Source: Diadophis punctatus similis
Taxonomy: Eukaryota; Chordata; Lepidosauria; Squamata; Dipsadidae
Direction of reading: 5' to 3'
Assembly: GCA_023053685.1 (NCBI GenBank)
Contig: JALIGW010000002.1
Coordinates: 239,411,177-239,475,176 of the forward strand
Length of the DNA stretch: 64,000 nucleotides
The notes under the pieces were generated by a model. That model was not told the DNA's origin, did no database searches, and saw nothing but the letters and a program-made list of their open reading frames with translations. Of this stretch, positions 19,080-30,860 are shown in pieces. Positions within the stretch are counted from its first letter, which is position 1, and each line of letters starts with the position of its first letter. The translations under genes were made by a program, and so were the position numbers.

Positions 19080-19290
19080 AAACTTTACCCTTAGACTGTC
19101 CACTGTTGACCTCACCCGATTCCTAAGAAGTCAGTAAGGGGCGTGCATAAGTGCACCAGCGTGCCTACCGTCCCTGTCCTAATGTTCCCTCTTATCAGTA
19201 CTCATCTTATGTATATAAACAATGTTATATCTATGTATATTACCAACACGTACTTGACAAAAATAAATAAATAAAATAAATAAATATAAT
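19080..19290 (+). mobile_element. L2-like LINE 3' end
   Basis: CTTAGACTGTCCACTGTTGA and TGCCTACCGTCCCTGTCCTA match the LINE ends at 61386-62000 and 63828-64000; ends in AAATAAATAAATAA. Confidence 0.75.
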
Positions 19291-20439
19291 ATAATATAAT
19301 TATAAACCTCAAACCTGCCATTCTGACAAAGGGAGGTTTTCCTAGAGCTCTGAGTTTGACATTTCCCCCAGATCTTCCTCCCCCCAGTTTTCCTCTCCCT
19401 GCGAGATATAAACTGACAATTTTAATGACAGTTCTAATTTCTAATCACCACAGCTGCCAATATGCTGTTCCTTTTTTATCTCTCCTACCCAATCCAGTTG
19501 TACATCCTCTGTTTTCTCTCAATTGAAAAGGACAGGCGGCTGAGGAGACATTTCCAACATCGCTCTATTGCCTATGAGAGAACGAACAGATCCAGGTCAG
19601 TCATGCCTGCCTTATCTTAAAAAATACTCGTTTCATACTTCACGTGAATTAAAACACATCACCCCATATTTGACCATTAACTAACTTCAAGATATGTGGA
19701 CTTTAACTCCCAGAACTCCCCATGCGCTTTGGGAAATTCTGGGAGTTGAAATCCACACAAAGCTTCCAAGTTTGAAGAACATTATCAAAAATATGTCATT
19801 AGAATCACTTACAGACTAACAAGGGGGAGCTGAAATTCCTCACTTTGTGAGCAAGTAGCTCCTTTTTCTATAACCTTCTGTGTATTATCTGTTTTAAGTA
19901 ACTAAGTTGACCCCATCTTCTTTGTGGCAGCCTCTCAAATACTGGAATACTGCTGTCATGTCACTGAATCAATCAGAGTAGAGCTGGAAGGGAGGATGTA
20001 AGAGGAAGTAGAAGGGGAGGAAGAGAAGGAGTAGAGAGAGTAGAGGAGGAGTGAAGGAGTAAGAAAGTAGGAGGAGATGATGGAGGTAGAGAAGGGGAGT
20101 GAGACGGAAAAAAAAGCAGAACAGACTGATGATTGATGATATAAGCGTATGTATAAGATATTGACTTTGGAATGATGGAGTATAAATATAAAACTGTGTA
20201 TTTTATTGTAATAATTTAAGGTATATGTTTATTGAACTGTAAAGGGATGCAGCACCCACCACTTCTTAGACTAGCCAGTTCTACTGATTGATCGATTGAT
20301 TGTCAGAAAACAGGTCTTTTTCTATTATTCTAATAGGAATATTAGAATAATATTCCTGTTATTCTAATAGGAAGGACAGCTTCTTCCTTATAAGGAGAGC
20401 CTCCCCCCCCAGCAAAAAGTAACCATCATCCCCAAACAA
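19291..20439. other. No gene; foldback repeat and unclassified DNA
   Basis: 19690-19785 is an AACTCCCAG foldback unit (GGACTTTAACTCCCAG facing CTGGGAGTTGAAATCC). 20325-20375 has a small inverted repeat of TATTCTAATAGGAATA. A CR1-like bit lies near 19915-19970. The rest is unclassified. Confidence 0.4.
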
Positions 20440-20890
20440 GATCGGCTGCCATGCCAGCCGCGGAGCCAACCGGGATCCACACAGAGACAACTCGTGGGGA
20501 AGGGCTTGCACGCCTGTACCCAGGATCCTTCCCACGTGCAAAGGCACAACACGCATCTATCAGAGCCACAAGTGTTCCCACTTCGCTTGGCTCCCATCAG
20601 CGCCTGGAGAAACCACGGAGGAAAGGCTGGGGTACCTGAGAGCCCTCCGGGGGGGGGGGGGTGGAGTAGCGGCTGGGTAAAAGTCCGGAGAGGGAGATGG
20701 AGCCTCCCTCCGGGGCTCCCAGCCCAGATCCGCCGCCGGGAGGAGAGCGGACCACTGTGTACCAGCGGAGGAGACGAGGCGACAGAAGCAAGAGCGGCCC
20801 GTCCCAATCCCGGAAGAGCAGCAGGCAAACTGGGTCTCTAGCCGCTCTAGCGGTTCACGTCTGTGCCCTTAACCCTTTCCCCGCTGAGCT
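20440..20890 (-). promoter_or_regulatory. CpG-rich block, candidate promoter/first exon of the KRAB-ZNF gene
   Basis: This is the only GC- and CpG-rich stretch near the KRAB exon that is not an obvious MITE (for example GACGAGGCGACAGAAGC, GCCGCCGGGAGGAG). On the minus strand it holds CTCTCAG|GTACCCC, a plausible donor near 20634. It lies about 3 kb upstream of the KRAB-A exon in the right orientation. The open frames across it have no known domain. Inference only. Confidence 0.45.
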
Positions 20891-21034
20891 GAGCTAGTTT
20901 AAAGGCATCATCGAAGCAAAGTCTGGGATCGTATAAAATTAAAAGCAGGTCCATCATGCAAATTTTTAGGGGGGCGTGGCTTTCCATGCGTTATTCTCAG
21001 ATTTGATCACTTGCTATCACTTGCAAATTTGATG

Positions 21035-21655
21035 ACTTGTTTACTTTGGAACAAGTGTAGAGAAGAGCAACTAAGACGATTAAAAGCCTGAAGACTAAAA
21101 CACATGAAGAGAATGGTTGGAGGAAAAAAAAACTGCTGTGGCCTAGAGGTGGAGCTCTTGCCTCACACTCAGCAGGTTGTGAGTTCGATCCTAAGGTAGA
21201 GGCAAATGTAGGGTCTCCTGCTTGGGCAGGGGGTTGGACTAGATGACCTGCAAAGGTCCCTTCCAACTCTGTTCAATCTGTAAATTGGGTATGGGCAGTC
21301 TAGAGAAAACAAGGAGTGTAAGGGGGACATGATAGCAGTGTTCCAATATCTCAGGGACTGCCACAGAGGAGGGGGTCAACTTATTTTCCAAAGCACCAGA
21401 AGGCAAGACAAGAAACAATGGATGGAAACAAATGAAGGAGAGAAGCAACCTAGAATTAAAGAGAAACTTCCTAACAGTGAGAACAATTAATAAGTGGAAC
21501 AGCTTGCCTCCAGAAGTTGTGCATTCTCCAACACTGGAGGTTTTTTAAGAAGACATTGGAGAACCATTTGTCTGAAATGGTATAGGGTGACCTGCTTGAG
21601 CAGGGGGTTGGACTAGAAGACCTCCAAGGTCCCTTCCAGCTCTGATTGATCAAGT
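21035..21655 (+). mobile_element. CR1 LINE 3' ends, broken, with a SINE piece
   Basis: 21035-21120 and 21210-21655 are CR1 (GAGAAGAGCAACTAAGACGA; TGGAACAGCTTGCCTCCAGA; tail TAGAAGACCTCCAAGGTCCC). 21130-21205 is a GAT-type SINE head (GGTGGAGCTCTTGCC, GAGTTCGATCC). Confidence 0.75.
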
Positions 21656-22595
21656 CGTTGTCTCTTAGAGGCCACATAGGTTTGCAAATTTATTATAGTA
21701 TTAACCTCACATAACAAAATCTCCAAGCAATGCATAAATGTGTATACAAACACAAATGCACATGATGAGGAAAAAAAAGAGAATATTTTGTCTACAATGT
21801 TTTTATTTTTTACTTTTTCCGAAGGGAAAGAGATTGGAGATGTAAATTCTCTTTTAAGGGCTTCATTGTCCACTATTCTCAGGGCACTATTCTCTATGGT
21901 ACTGTATAAATATCTAGCAAAACAGAATACTGATTATAGGTAGGTCTTGTCTTATGAACACAATTGGAACTGGAATTTCAGTCGTAAGTCCTTACGCGAG
22001 GCACCCACGTGACCGGATTCAATTTTCCGACCACTTTTACGGTGGCCGTTAAGAGAACCCATTCTCTGCCATGGGCATTTTTTTTTGCCGCGAGCTGGCA
22101 AAAAGTGTCACCAATTGTGACCATGTGAGGCGGCAACTGGTCATAAGTGTGAGCAGGTTGCCAGAAGACCCAAAATGTAGTCATATAACTGCAGGGAGAA
22201 TTTCTTTTTGTGTTTTATGGGTTGTAAAGTACCCTTTCCGTGAACGTTGTAATAATAATAATGCCTAAAATGTACTCCAGCGTTATATTTCCAAAACTAT
22301 TAACCAGTCATTGTTTCTTTCCAGCAAGATTTTTTATTTTAAAAAAGTCCTTATTGTCATCTGATAAAAGTAATCCTTCAGAACTGGGACTGGGAAATTT
22401 ATTATGTGGTGCAGTTGTTAAGTGAGACGTCACACAATGACACCCAAGGTTACGACCTTTTTTGCCAGTCATTAAGCAATACATCAAGATCGACTTGTGA
22501 TCATCCTTGCTGGTTTCCCTGATGACTTTTGCTTCTCAGTAGCTGGCTGGGAAGTTTGCCAATGGCAATCACGTAACCCCCAAGATGCTCCAACC
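21656..22595 (+). repeat. AGGTAGTCC-type repeat fragments, otherwise no gene
   Basis: 21935-22200 (TAGGTCTTGTCTTATGAACA; CTGGTCATAAGTGTGAGCAG) and about 22400-22590 (GTTGTTAAGTGAGACGTCAC) are decayed relatives of the AGGTAGTCC foldback family. 21656-21934 is unclassified. Confidence 0.5.
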
Positions 22596-22605
22596 ATCAG
22601 AAAGA

Positions 22606-22775
22606 GCTGTGATGGCGCAGTTCGGCAGTTCGATTCTCACCGGCTCAAGGTTGACTCAGCCTTCCATCCTTCCGAGGTCGGTAAAATGAGGATTGTTGGG
22701 GGCAATAGGCTGACTCTGTGAACTGCTTTGAGAGGGTCGTAAAGCACTGTGAAGTCTAAGTGCTATTGCTATAAA
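22606..22775 (+). mobile_element. tRNA-derived SINE, internally deleted
   Basis: GCTGTGATGGCGCAG joins directly to TTCGGCAGTTCGATTC, then the usual body and CTATTGCTAT tail. Confidence 0.75.
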
Positions 22776-22844
22776 GGCCAGCCAGTTGCCAAGAAGCCAA
22801 TCTCACGCATGAGACTTTTAAGTTAATGCTTGTTATTAGATTAC

Positions 22845-23275
22845 TAGAGTTGGAAGGGACCTTGTAGGTCATCTAGTCCAACCCCCCACTCAAGCAGGAG
22901 TCCCTACACCATTTCAGACAATTGGCCATCCAATCTCCCTTTGAAAATCTCAAGTGTTGGAGCTCTCACAACCTCCGCAGGCAAGCTGTTCCACTGGTTG
23001 ATCGCTCTTACTGTCAGAAAGTTCCTCCTTATTTCCAGGTTGAATCTCTCCTTGGTCAGTTTCCATCCATTATTCCTTGTCTGGCCTTCTGGTGCCTTGG
23101 AAAACAGTCTGACCCCCTCCTCTGTGTGGCAGCCCCTCAAGTATTGGAACACTGCTATCAGGTCTCCCCTGGTCCTTCTCTTCGCCAGACTGGCCATGCC
23201 CAGTTCCTGCAACCGCTCTTTGTATGTTTTATTTTCCAGACCCTTTATCATCCTGGTTGCTCTTCTCCGCATTGT
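22845..23275 (-). mobile_element. CR1 LINE 3' end (reverse), frame open
   Basis: Tail GAGTTGGAAGGGACCTTGT at the left. The minus frame 22904-23272 runs RRRATRMIKGLENKTYKERL to GQLSEMV without a stop. Same subfamily as 13606-14040. Confidence 0.9.
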
Positions 23276-23725
23276 TTGTTTGTTTGTTTGTTTGTATGTT
23301 TGTTTGTTTATTTATTTATTTATTTATTTATTTATTATTTATTATTTATTTATTTATGAATTCTTCTATGCCGCCCTACTCCTTAAGGACTCAGGGCGGC
23401 GTACAGCATTTTAAAGAACACCAAACAATAAAATCATTAAAAACAATTTTAAAAAAGTTTAAAAAAGACACACAACATCATGCATACATGGGGGAGACCT
23501 CAGATGTAAAATTGTCTCAGAACCCTGCCTGCAGAAAGAGCCATGTCTTTTCTAGAGTGTCAACATCTTTTTTATAGTGTGGTGTCCAAAACTGGATGCA
23601 GTACTCTAGGGGTACTCTATGCAATGCCCCATTTATTTGTACTCATTTCATGTGCTCATGTCAACGTTTATACTTATACCTGTTATCTCGTACGTCTAAC
23701 AAACTAAATAAATAACTAAATGCTA
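23273..23725. repeat. (TTTG)n/(TTTA)n with reverse LINE tail and CR1 pieces
   Basis: TTTG then TTTA units, followed by TATGCCGCCCTACTCCTTAA. 23545-23600 is CR1 (GTGTCCAAAACTGGATGCAG); 23610-23725 is an L2-like LINE tail ending AAATAAATAACTAAA. Confidence 0.65.
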
Positions 23726-23751
23726 CATTTTACTTTGCTGGGGGTATAGAT

Positions 23752-24115
23752 CAGGGGTGTCAAACTCGATTTCATTGAAGGCCGCATCAGGGTTGTGTTT
23801 TACCTCAGGGCGGGGGGCGGGTAGATTGCCAGAGTGGGCGTGGCCAGCTCGTTGTCACTCGTGTGTCTGTGTCAGGAGTGCCTGTGGTGGCCCGAGTGCT
23901 CTGCCAGAGAAAATGGGCTTCCGAGCTCCGTTTTCGGCTGCAAGGGCCTCCTGCAACCCTCTGCCAGCGAAAACAGAGCTCGGGAGGGCTGCGTGTTTTC
24001 ACTTGCAGAGGCACTGCGGGCCAGTCCCTCGCTGTTTGTAGGGCAGCCCCGCGGGGCAGATCTAAGCACCCCGTGGGCCAGATCCGGCCCCTGGGCCCTG
24101 AGTTTGACACCCCTG
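23752..24115. mobile_element. hAT MITE, CAGGGGTGTCAAACTCG termini
   Basis: Left CAGGGGTGTCAAACTCGAT and right GAGTTTGACACCCCTG are inverse. Flanks GTATAGAT / GTATACTG match at the first 5 bases only. Same family as 5850-6266. Confidence 0.78.
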
Positions 24116-24319
24116 GTATACTGTAGATCATCACAATAAAGTTAACTTCTAATCAAGGCAATCTTGAAATCTAAGAAACAGAATAAACTTTTTTTTTTCA
24201 AAAAGAATCCCTCCTTCCAGTTTTAAGCACAATTGGCTGTGCTTGGTCGAGATGCTTAATCTGGTTCTCAATATGTTGCCCTGTAGACTGATCAAAAGCC
24301 CTGGCTCTGCACATCAGGT

Positions 24320-24605
24320 TAAGCCAACATTCCCCAATATTTTCAAGTTTGTGGACTGGCAAGGAGGGGCGGGGGAGAGGGGATAGTTCTGCGTGAATGG
24401 TGGGTGAGCGGATGCACACAGTCCATTTGTACGAGTGGCAGGCACGCACACCTGCCGCTCACACAAATGAAACTTCACGCGTGTGCGTTTGCCTGCTGCT
24501 TGTGCAAGTACAGCTACACATGGCACTCATCTGCCGCTTCTGTGGCCCGGTTCCGAACGGGCCACAGCCTGGTTGTGGGCCACAGCCCAGAGATTGGGGA
24601 CCCCC
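24320..24605. mobile_element. Decayed hAT MITE (CCCCAACCT-type)
   Basis: Left ACATTCCCCAATATTTTC, right GAGATTGGGGACCCCCGAG, interior GTGGGCCACAGCC. Relative of 28163-28490 and 32638-33113. Confidence 0.55.
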
Positions 24606-24905
24606 GAGTTAAGCCACAATGTGGAATCAGCTACCCCCCGAGATCCGGACTATCCCCACCATATTGGCCTTCAGAAAAGCTGTGAAAACCTGGCTTTTCC
24701 GGCAAGCCTGGGCCTAATAGTTGATAGATGTAGGCCCATGAGTATGTGAGTGACTGAGTGCTTTTAATGTTTTTATTATGTTTTTAGCTATGTTTTTAAA
24801 ATTATTTTATACTATATTGTTTATACCATTTATACTGTTGTTAGCTGCTCAGAGTCCCTGCTGAGTTGAGCGGCATACAAATATTAATAATATTAATATA
24901 TTAAT
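24606..24905 (+). mobile_element. LINE 3' end (L2/CR1-like)
   Basis: TGGAATCAGCTACCCCCCGA, CAGAAAAGCTGTGAAAACCT and a 3' UTR ending GAGCGGCATACAAATATTAA. Same family as 16862-17365. Confidence 0.7.
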
Positions 24906-25317
24906 AACCCAGCCATATGCTAAGTTGATAATTAACTGAAAGACTAAAATGCAGTCTTCAGATTCACGTTAAAGAGAGCTCTGGATCTAGATAATCTTTC
25001 TGTCAAACGGCCCTCATTCAACCAGCTTGCTAATCAAGATGGTATGAAGCCATTTGTGAAATTATTTTCCCCGCAATCAAGGTATTTTACATCAATAGCA
25101 TCCCAGCTATTAACTAAACTTGTTACAACTTCACCTTAATCCCAAGATTCCTTCAATAAAGCACCAAAAATTTAAGGTGATACAATCAATGTCTGTGCCT
25201 TTGACTCTTCTCCCCACATAGAAACCAAGAAGGCACAACTCTTGATGAATCATGGCAGATATCGAATGGCCTTCTCTCAGGTTTCAGATGCAGACATGGT
25301 TTCGGAAACTATCTGAG
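24906..25317. other. No feature recognised
   Basis: Unclassified sequence, no supported coding frame. Confidence 0.3.
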
Positions 25318-25434
25318 GTAGGGAACGATGACTTGTGGACTTCAGCTCCCAGAATTCCTGAGCCAGCATGGATGGCTCAGGAATTCTGGGAGTTGAAGTC
25401 CACAAGTCATAAAAGGGTCATCATTCCCCACCCT
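25318..25434. mobile_element. Foldback MITE around AACTCCCAGAATTCC
   Basis: GTAGGGAACGATGACTTGTG and CAAGTCATAAAAGGGTCATC face each other; the core GAATTCCTGAGCCAGC is followed by its complement. Confidence 0.75.
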
Positions 25435-25451
25435 GAACTATCTAATTTAAG

Positions 25452-26250
25452 GTGACCAGACGTCCCACTTTTGGCGGGACAATCCCGCTTTTCAGTAATT
25501 TGTCCCGCGTCCTGTAGTATTTCCAAAAACTCCCGCTTTTTTAATTTGAATTTGCCCTGCAGGGTGAAATCCTGCCGGTTCGGCCGGGCCAGTCGTTCGG
25601 CGTAGAGCCGATGGAACTGGCGGCGGTTGCGGCGCGGGGCTTCTCCCGCCCACTCCCCCCGCCCAGCTGGACGCCGCCATTCAGGTTATTTTGTCCTCTG
25701 TGCATGCGCAAGTTCTGCGCATGCGCAGAGGACAAAATAACCCGAATGGCAGCGTCCAGCTGGGCGAGGGAAGCGGATGGGAGAAGCCCCGCGCCGCGAC
25801 CGCTGCCAGTTCTGCGCATGTGCAGAGGACAAAATAACCCGAATGGTGGCGTCCAGCCGGGCGAGGGAAGCGGGCGGGAGAAGCCCTGCGCCGCGACCGC
25901 TGCCAGTTCTGCGCATGCCCAGAGGACAAAATAACCCGAATGGCGGCGTCCAGCTGGGCGAGGGAAGCAGGCGGGAGAAGCCCCGCGCCGCGACTGCCGC
26001 CAGTTCCATCGGCACTACGCCGAATGACTGGCCCGGCCGAACCGGCAGGATTTCACCACTCTGCAGCGACGAACAGGTAAGCCTGCGCCAGTAGGAACCC
26101 ACCCCTGGCTGCGATGAAGGGGGTGGTGTTTGGGGTGTGTGTGCACAAAGCTGCAGGATAAGAGAGACTGACCCCTCCCATCTTGCTCCCCTAGAACCCC
26201 CCCCGTCAATAGTGTCCCGCTTTACAAAAAATAAAATCTGGTCACCTTAA
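25452..26250. mobile_element. GTGACCAGA element with nested hAT palindrome and 97-base triplication
   Basis: Outer ends GTGACCAGACGTCCC and the inverse TCTGGTCAC enclose a nested CAGGGTGAAATCCTGCCGG unit (25560-26063) whose right arm mirrors it, and a GGAACCCACCCCTG end near 26094-26106. Inside, a block of about 97 bases starting TTCTGCGCATG is repeated at about 25711, 25809 and 25905. Confidence 0.7.
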
Positions 26251-26339
26251 TCTAATTGGAACACGTTTCTCTTCCTTGAAGCAGTATTCAACTTAAAGAT
26301 TCTGTTTTCTTTTCTTGGATTTATCCATGGTTGGCCTAC

Positions 26340-26487
26340 TGGGGGTTGAAAAACTTAATAAATTGTGCGTTGGTGAGTGTCGCACATTGGCAGTTGTGAC
26401 GCATATTTTGAGTGACAGGGAGCCGCAGCAGAGAGATGAAAGAGCCACATGTGGCTCCAGAGCCACGGCTTGCTGACCCCTGACCTA
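26340..26487. mobile_element. hAT MITE fragment (CACATGTGGCTCC type)
   Basis: AGCCACATGTGGCTCCAGAG and TTGCTGACCCCTG are the right end of the family complete at 35589-36703. Confidence 0.65.
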
Positions 26488-26867
26488 GGGGATGTTTTCC
26501 TTTCTTCCAAACCCACCTATCAGAAAGTCCTTTTTACCCAATGTAGGTAATACATATTAAGTCAATTTAAATGTCTCCATTGTGACTAGGTAACGGTTTC
26601 ACATGCCTTTACCTAAAGAAAGTCCCCTTTTACACAAATTAGAATAATTTACCCAGGTTTGGGAAGCACAGGTAGGCACGATGGTGCTTCTCAACAGTGG
26701 TTCTGGCACAGGCAGTCCTTGACTTACAACCATTCGGAGTTATAGCAGCCTTGGAACAGATGCAGCTGGGACCGGAAATCCAGTTGTAGGTTGTTCCAAT
26801 TGTAAACCGAGGCATTCACTTGACCAGACACTGTTTTTCAATATTTCTCACAGTGAATCACCTTGGG
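26488..26867. repeat. AGGTAGTCC-type fragment and unclassified DNA
   Basis: 26707-26850 (GGCAGTCCTTGACTTACAAC) is a decayed relative of the foldback family at 291 and 8011. 26488-26700 is unclassified. Confidence 0.4.
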
Positions 26868-27065
26868 CATTAATAGCAATAGCACTTAGACTTATATACC
26901 GCTCTACAGTGCCTTACAGCCCTCTCTAAGCGGTTTACAGAGTCAGCATATTGCCCCCAACAATCTGGGTCCTCATTTTACCCACCTCGGAAGGATGGAA
27001 GGCTGAGTCAACCTTGAGCCTGGTGAGATTTGAACTGCCAAATTGCAGGCAGCCTGCAAGTACTG

Positions 27066-27947
<882 letters not shown>

Positions 27948-27974
27948 TAACCACTGCACCACGGTGGCTCATAA

Positions 27975-28565
27975 GTGAACAGTAAGGTCGTGAAGTGCAC
28001 CCATTATTCTGAACAGCAATTTTTGCTTGAAACTAGCAAAGCAAATCACGTGGGACATTGCAACTGGTCATAAAGATGAGCTGGTTGCCAAGCACCAAAA
28101 TCAGTCACATGACTTCAGGGACTTCAGGCTGATATTTTGCAATGGCCAGAAGTGTTTTACGGCAGGGGTCCCCAACCTGTGGGCCGTGGTCCACTACCGA
28201 TCAGCGGCCTATTTGAAACCGGGCTGCATGAGTGGCTGGTTAGTGCGCGTGTGTTTGTGCACACACCGCCCCACTCATGCGAGTGTCGTGGGTGTTTGGG
28301 CCTCACTCGCGTGAGCGTCGCAAGCACTTAGGACCTCAGTCATGTGAGAGTCACAGGTGCTCGTGTCCCCCTCACGCAAGCAATGGGTGCTTGCGCACGT
28401 GTGCGCACACACCTGCCCCTCCCACAAAACCATCCCTTTTCCCCCTCCCCCCGTTCTGGGCTGCCAACTTGGAAAGGTTGGAGAACTCTGCTTTGTGGGC
28501 TATAAAGCGTCTGTTCCAAGGCTGCTGTAACTCAAACAGTCATAAGTCAAGGACTACCTGCACTT
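27975..28565. mobile_element. AGGTAGTCC foldback element with nested hAT MITE
   Basis: The outer unit ends CATAAGTCAAGGACTACCTG at 28560. Nested at 28163-28490 is a hAT MITE (CAGGGGTCCCCAACCTGTGG ... AGGTTGGAGAACTCTG), flanks TTTTACGG / CTTTGTGG matching at 5 of 8. Confidence 0.65.
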
Positions 28566-28816
28566 CTAGGAATGCTCTGATGTCAAGATGATTTCTGCTG
28601 ATTGCTAAATTCTAACTTCAATGCGACTATATTCGATTTTTGCATCCAACTTCATTCCATATAAATCTCTATGTGACACTTATTAAACCAAAATAAACTT
28701 TGATAAATGCCAATACTTCGTGAGGAAAAAGATGGGACAGGTTGAAACATTACACCTGTGGATAAGACCTTAAAAGGATCCATTTGTCATGGTTTCCAGG
28801 GAAAGATGCGACTTAC
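28566..28816. other. Unclassified DNA next to the broken KRAB exon
   Basis: No repeat family recognised. It would be the intron downstream of the KRAB-like exon at 28817-28943. Confidence 0.3.
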
Positions 28817-28943
28817 CTAGAGAGGCCAAAATCCCACAGATCTCCTCCATGATTTCCCTGTGCAGAGCTTTCTGGGCAGGATCCAGCAGTTACCACTCTT
28901 CCTCGGTGAAATGCACAGCCACTTCCTGCAAAGTGAACAGCCC
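28817..28943 (-). pseudogene. Orphan KRAB-A exon with in-frame stop
   Basis: Acceptor TTTTTTTCCCAG ends at 28944; donor TAG|GTAAGT follows 28817; the exon is 127 bases, the same size and phase as the KRAB-A exon at 17464. It reads GLFTLQEVAVHFTEEEW, then TAA at 28890-28892, then LLDPAQKALHREIMEEI and CGILASLG. The stop sits where the functional copy has a sense codon (EW-A-LL). No finger exon lies between it and 17.6 kb on the same strand, so it is either the leftover of a tandem duplicate or a former alternative KRAB exon of the downstream gene. Apart from the stop the exon is well preserved, which suggests recent loss. Confidence 0.85.
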
Positions 28944-28982
28944 CTGGGAAAAAAAGAAGTCATCGTCATAGATAGTGTAGAG

Positions 28983-29128
28983 CAGGGCTGGCCAAACTAT
29001 GGTTCTTTGAGGACCTGTGGACTTCAACTCCCAGAATTCCTGAGCTAGCCATGCATGCATGACTGGCTCAGGAATTCTGGGAGTTGAAATCCACACATCC
29101 TCAAAGAACCATAGTTTGGCCACCCCTG
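28983..29128. mobile_element. Palindromic MITE, CAGGGCTGGCCAAACT termini, exact 8-base duplication
   Basis: Left CAGGGCTGGCCAAACTATGG mirrors right CCATAGTTTGGCCACCCCTG; GTGTAGAG flanks both sides. The centre is GCATGCATGC. Sister copy at 46776-46910. Confidence 0.9.
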
Positions 29129-29145
29129 GTGTAGAGACTCTTCTT

Positions 29146-29335
29146 CACCTAGATCACCATCATCTTCTTCTTTTAATGACCCCACAATCCTTTGCCGGGT
29201 AGAGTCTGGGCAACTGAATGCAGCTGAGTGTTTACTGGCCGGATGCCTTTCCTGTTGCCAATGAGGAGTTTTGTTCAGCAGATATATTCTCATTGTGCCT
29301 CATTGTGCATCATGAAACATCTGCCTCTATCTAGG
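29146..29335 (-). mobile_element. GAT-tailed tRNA-derived SINE (reverse)
   Basis: ATCATCTTCTTCTTTTAATG tail, AGCAGATATATTCTC body and TAGGATCGAACAC B box in reverse. Confidence 0.75.
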
Positions 29336-29455
29336 ATCGAACACACACCCCTCCAGTTGATTTCATTCTTCTTGTGGGAAAACTTTGACAGTTACAGACA
29401 AGGGAAATCATTGTTCAGAAAGATCTAGTTGCCACTGGTTTAGATTCCCAGAGAC

Positions 29456-29606
29456 CAGCGGTGTGTTGTTCCTGGTTCGGACCGGTTCTAAGGACCGGTA
29501 GCGCCGGCGACGGGAGGCTTCGCCCACCCGCCCGGGATGCTTCTGCGCATGTGCAGAAGTGTCACGTGCAAGAACCGGTAGTAAGGGGTTTTAGAACCCA
29601 CTACTG
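29456..29606. mobile_element. hAT MITE, CAGCGGTGTGTTG termini, exact duplication
   Basis: Ends CAGCGGTGTGTTG and AACCCACTACTG; CCAGAGAC on both sides (29448-29455, 29607-29614). TTCTGCGCATGTGCAGAAG centre. Confidence 0.88.
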
Positions 29607-29614
29607 CCAGAGAC

Positions 29615-30192
29615 CCTCTCCTCATTCTCCTTACCGCATCCAATGGAGCAGCTGTTTTCCGGCCTTGAAAATAAATGAGGGTTTGAGTCTGTATTTCCAG
29701 CATTATCTCATCACCTGCAAGAGAAGGGTGGATGTATGCATTTATTGAGGTAATTCCAATAGCTGCCCACCAATCTTGCGTGAACACTAGATGGCGCTCA
29801 GGGGGTTAAAACTAAACAGGAACATGATATAAAACAAACATCCAGAGCAAGCAGTCGAACATAAGCCCAAAGACTAACTTCATCTCACTTTTAGATCAAA
29901 GACTGGAGCTAAACCAATCAACCAACAGGGCTCATTTTATCTTCTGGCCCCAAAGCCAGATGGAAGTTCACTGGTTGATCGCTCTATCCCACCAAATTAT
30001 GAGCCACTGTGTGTCACCAGCTTCTTGGTTTTCAGTCCAAGATAATGCCCAAGGTAGAATTTAAATATTCATAAGAGTCACTTTTTCTAGCCAGGTAAGA
30101 GATAGTCACATTTTCAGATTCTCCCTAATTTTATAAAGAATATGCTGCCAATCAAGATAGGTAGATACTAAAGATGGATATTCATTATAAAA
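29615..30192. other. No gene confirmed
   Basis: Minus strand 29635-29714 is bounded by CTCTTGCAG and GTAAGG and stays open, but no known domain is encoded. The rest is unclassified. Confidence 0.3.
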
Positions 30193-30275
30193 AGGTAAAG
30201 ATTTCCCCTGTCCAGTCATGTCTGACTCCAGGAGGCGGTGCTCATCTTAGTTTCTTAGCCAAGGGAGCCTATATC
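30193..30275 (-). mobile_element. Sauria-type SINE fragment
   Basis: AAAGGTAAAGATTTCCCCTG, GGAGGCGGTGCTCATCTTAG: the 3' part of the family seen better at 51290-51985. Confidence 0.65.
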
Positions 30276-30351
30276 AAGGGCCCCCAATCTGTGGACCATG
30301 GCCCACCACGGCTGGGGCCTATTTGCAACTGGGCTGCGAGCATTGTGGGGC

Positions 30352-30665
30352 AGGAGTGAAATCCAGCAGGTTCTGACAGGTTCTGGAGAACCGGTAGCAG
30401 AGATTTTGAGTAGTTCGGAGAACCAGTAGCGAAAATTTTGAGTTGTTCGGAGAACCAGCAAATACCACCTCTGGCTGGCCCCAGAGTGAGGAGGGAATGG
30501 AGATTTTGCAATATCCTTCCCCCAGGAGTGGGGAGGGAATAGGATTTTGCAGTATCCTTCCCCTGGAGTGGGGTGGAAATGGAGATTTTGCAGTATCCTT
30601 CCCTTGCCACGCCCACCAAGCCACGCCCACAGAACCGGTTGTAAAAAAAATTGGATTTCACCATT
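30352..30665. mobile_element. hAT MITE with internal 40-45 base tandem repeat
   Basis: Ends GGAGTGAAATCCAGCAGG and TTGGATTTCACCATTG. Inside, GAGATTTTGCARTATCCTTC preceded by an AGTGGGG motif recurs three times (30478-30605). The same minisatellite, in reverse, is in the element at 62328. Confidence 0.75.
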
Positions 30666-30697
30666 GTCGTGGGGGCTCGCGACCCCATTCGTGTGAC

Positions 30698-30860
30698 ATT
30701 GTTGGCAAGGTTGACTCAGCCTTCCATCCTTCCAAGGTAGGTAAAATGAGGACCCAGATTGTTGGGGGCAATATAAATATACATTGCTTACTGGTGTAAA
30801 CCGCTTAGAGAGTGCTTGCACTGTGAGGCAGGATATAAATCTCACAAATAAAATAAATAA
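30698..30860 (+). mobile_element. tRNA-derived SINE, truncated, A-rich tail
   Basis: GGTTGACTCAGCCTTCCATC, GTAAAATGAGGACCCAG, then a variant GCAATATAAATATACATTGC shared with the copy at 33682. Confidence 0.75.

Noticed and set aside
20388..20828. 146-codon minus frame in the CpG-rich block
   Set aside because: No domain; open frames are expected in GC-rich DNA. Kept only as a promoter/first-exon candidate.
29635..29714. Possible 80-base exon on the minus strand
   Set aside because: Splice-like ends exist but the encoded text matches no domain I know; too weak to call.
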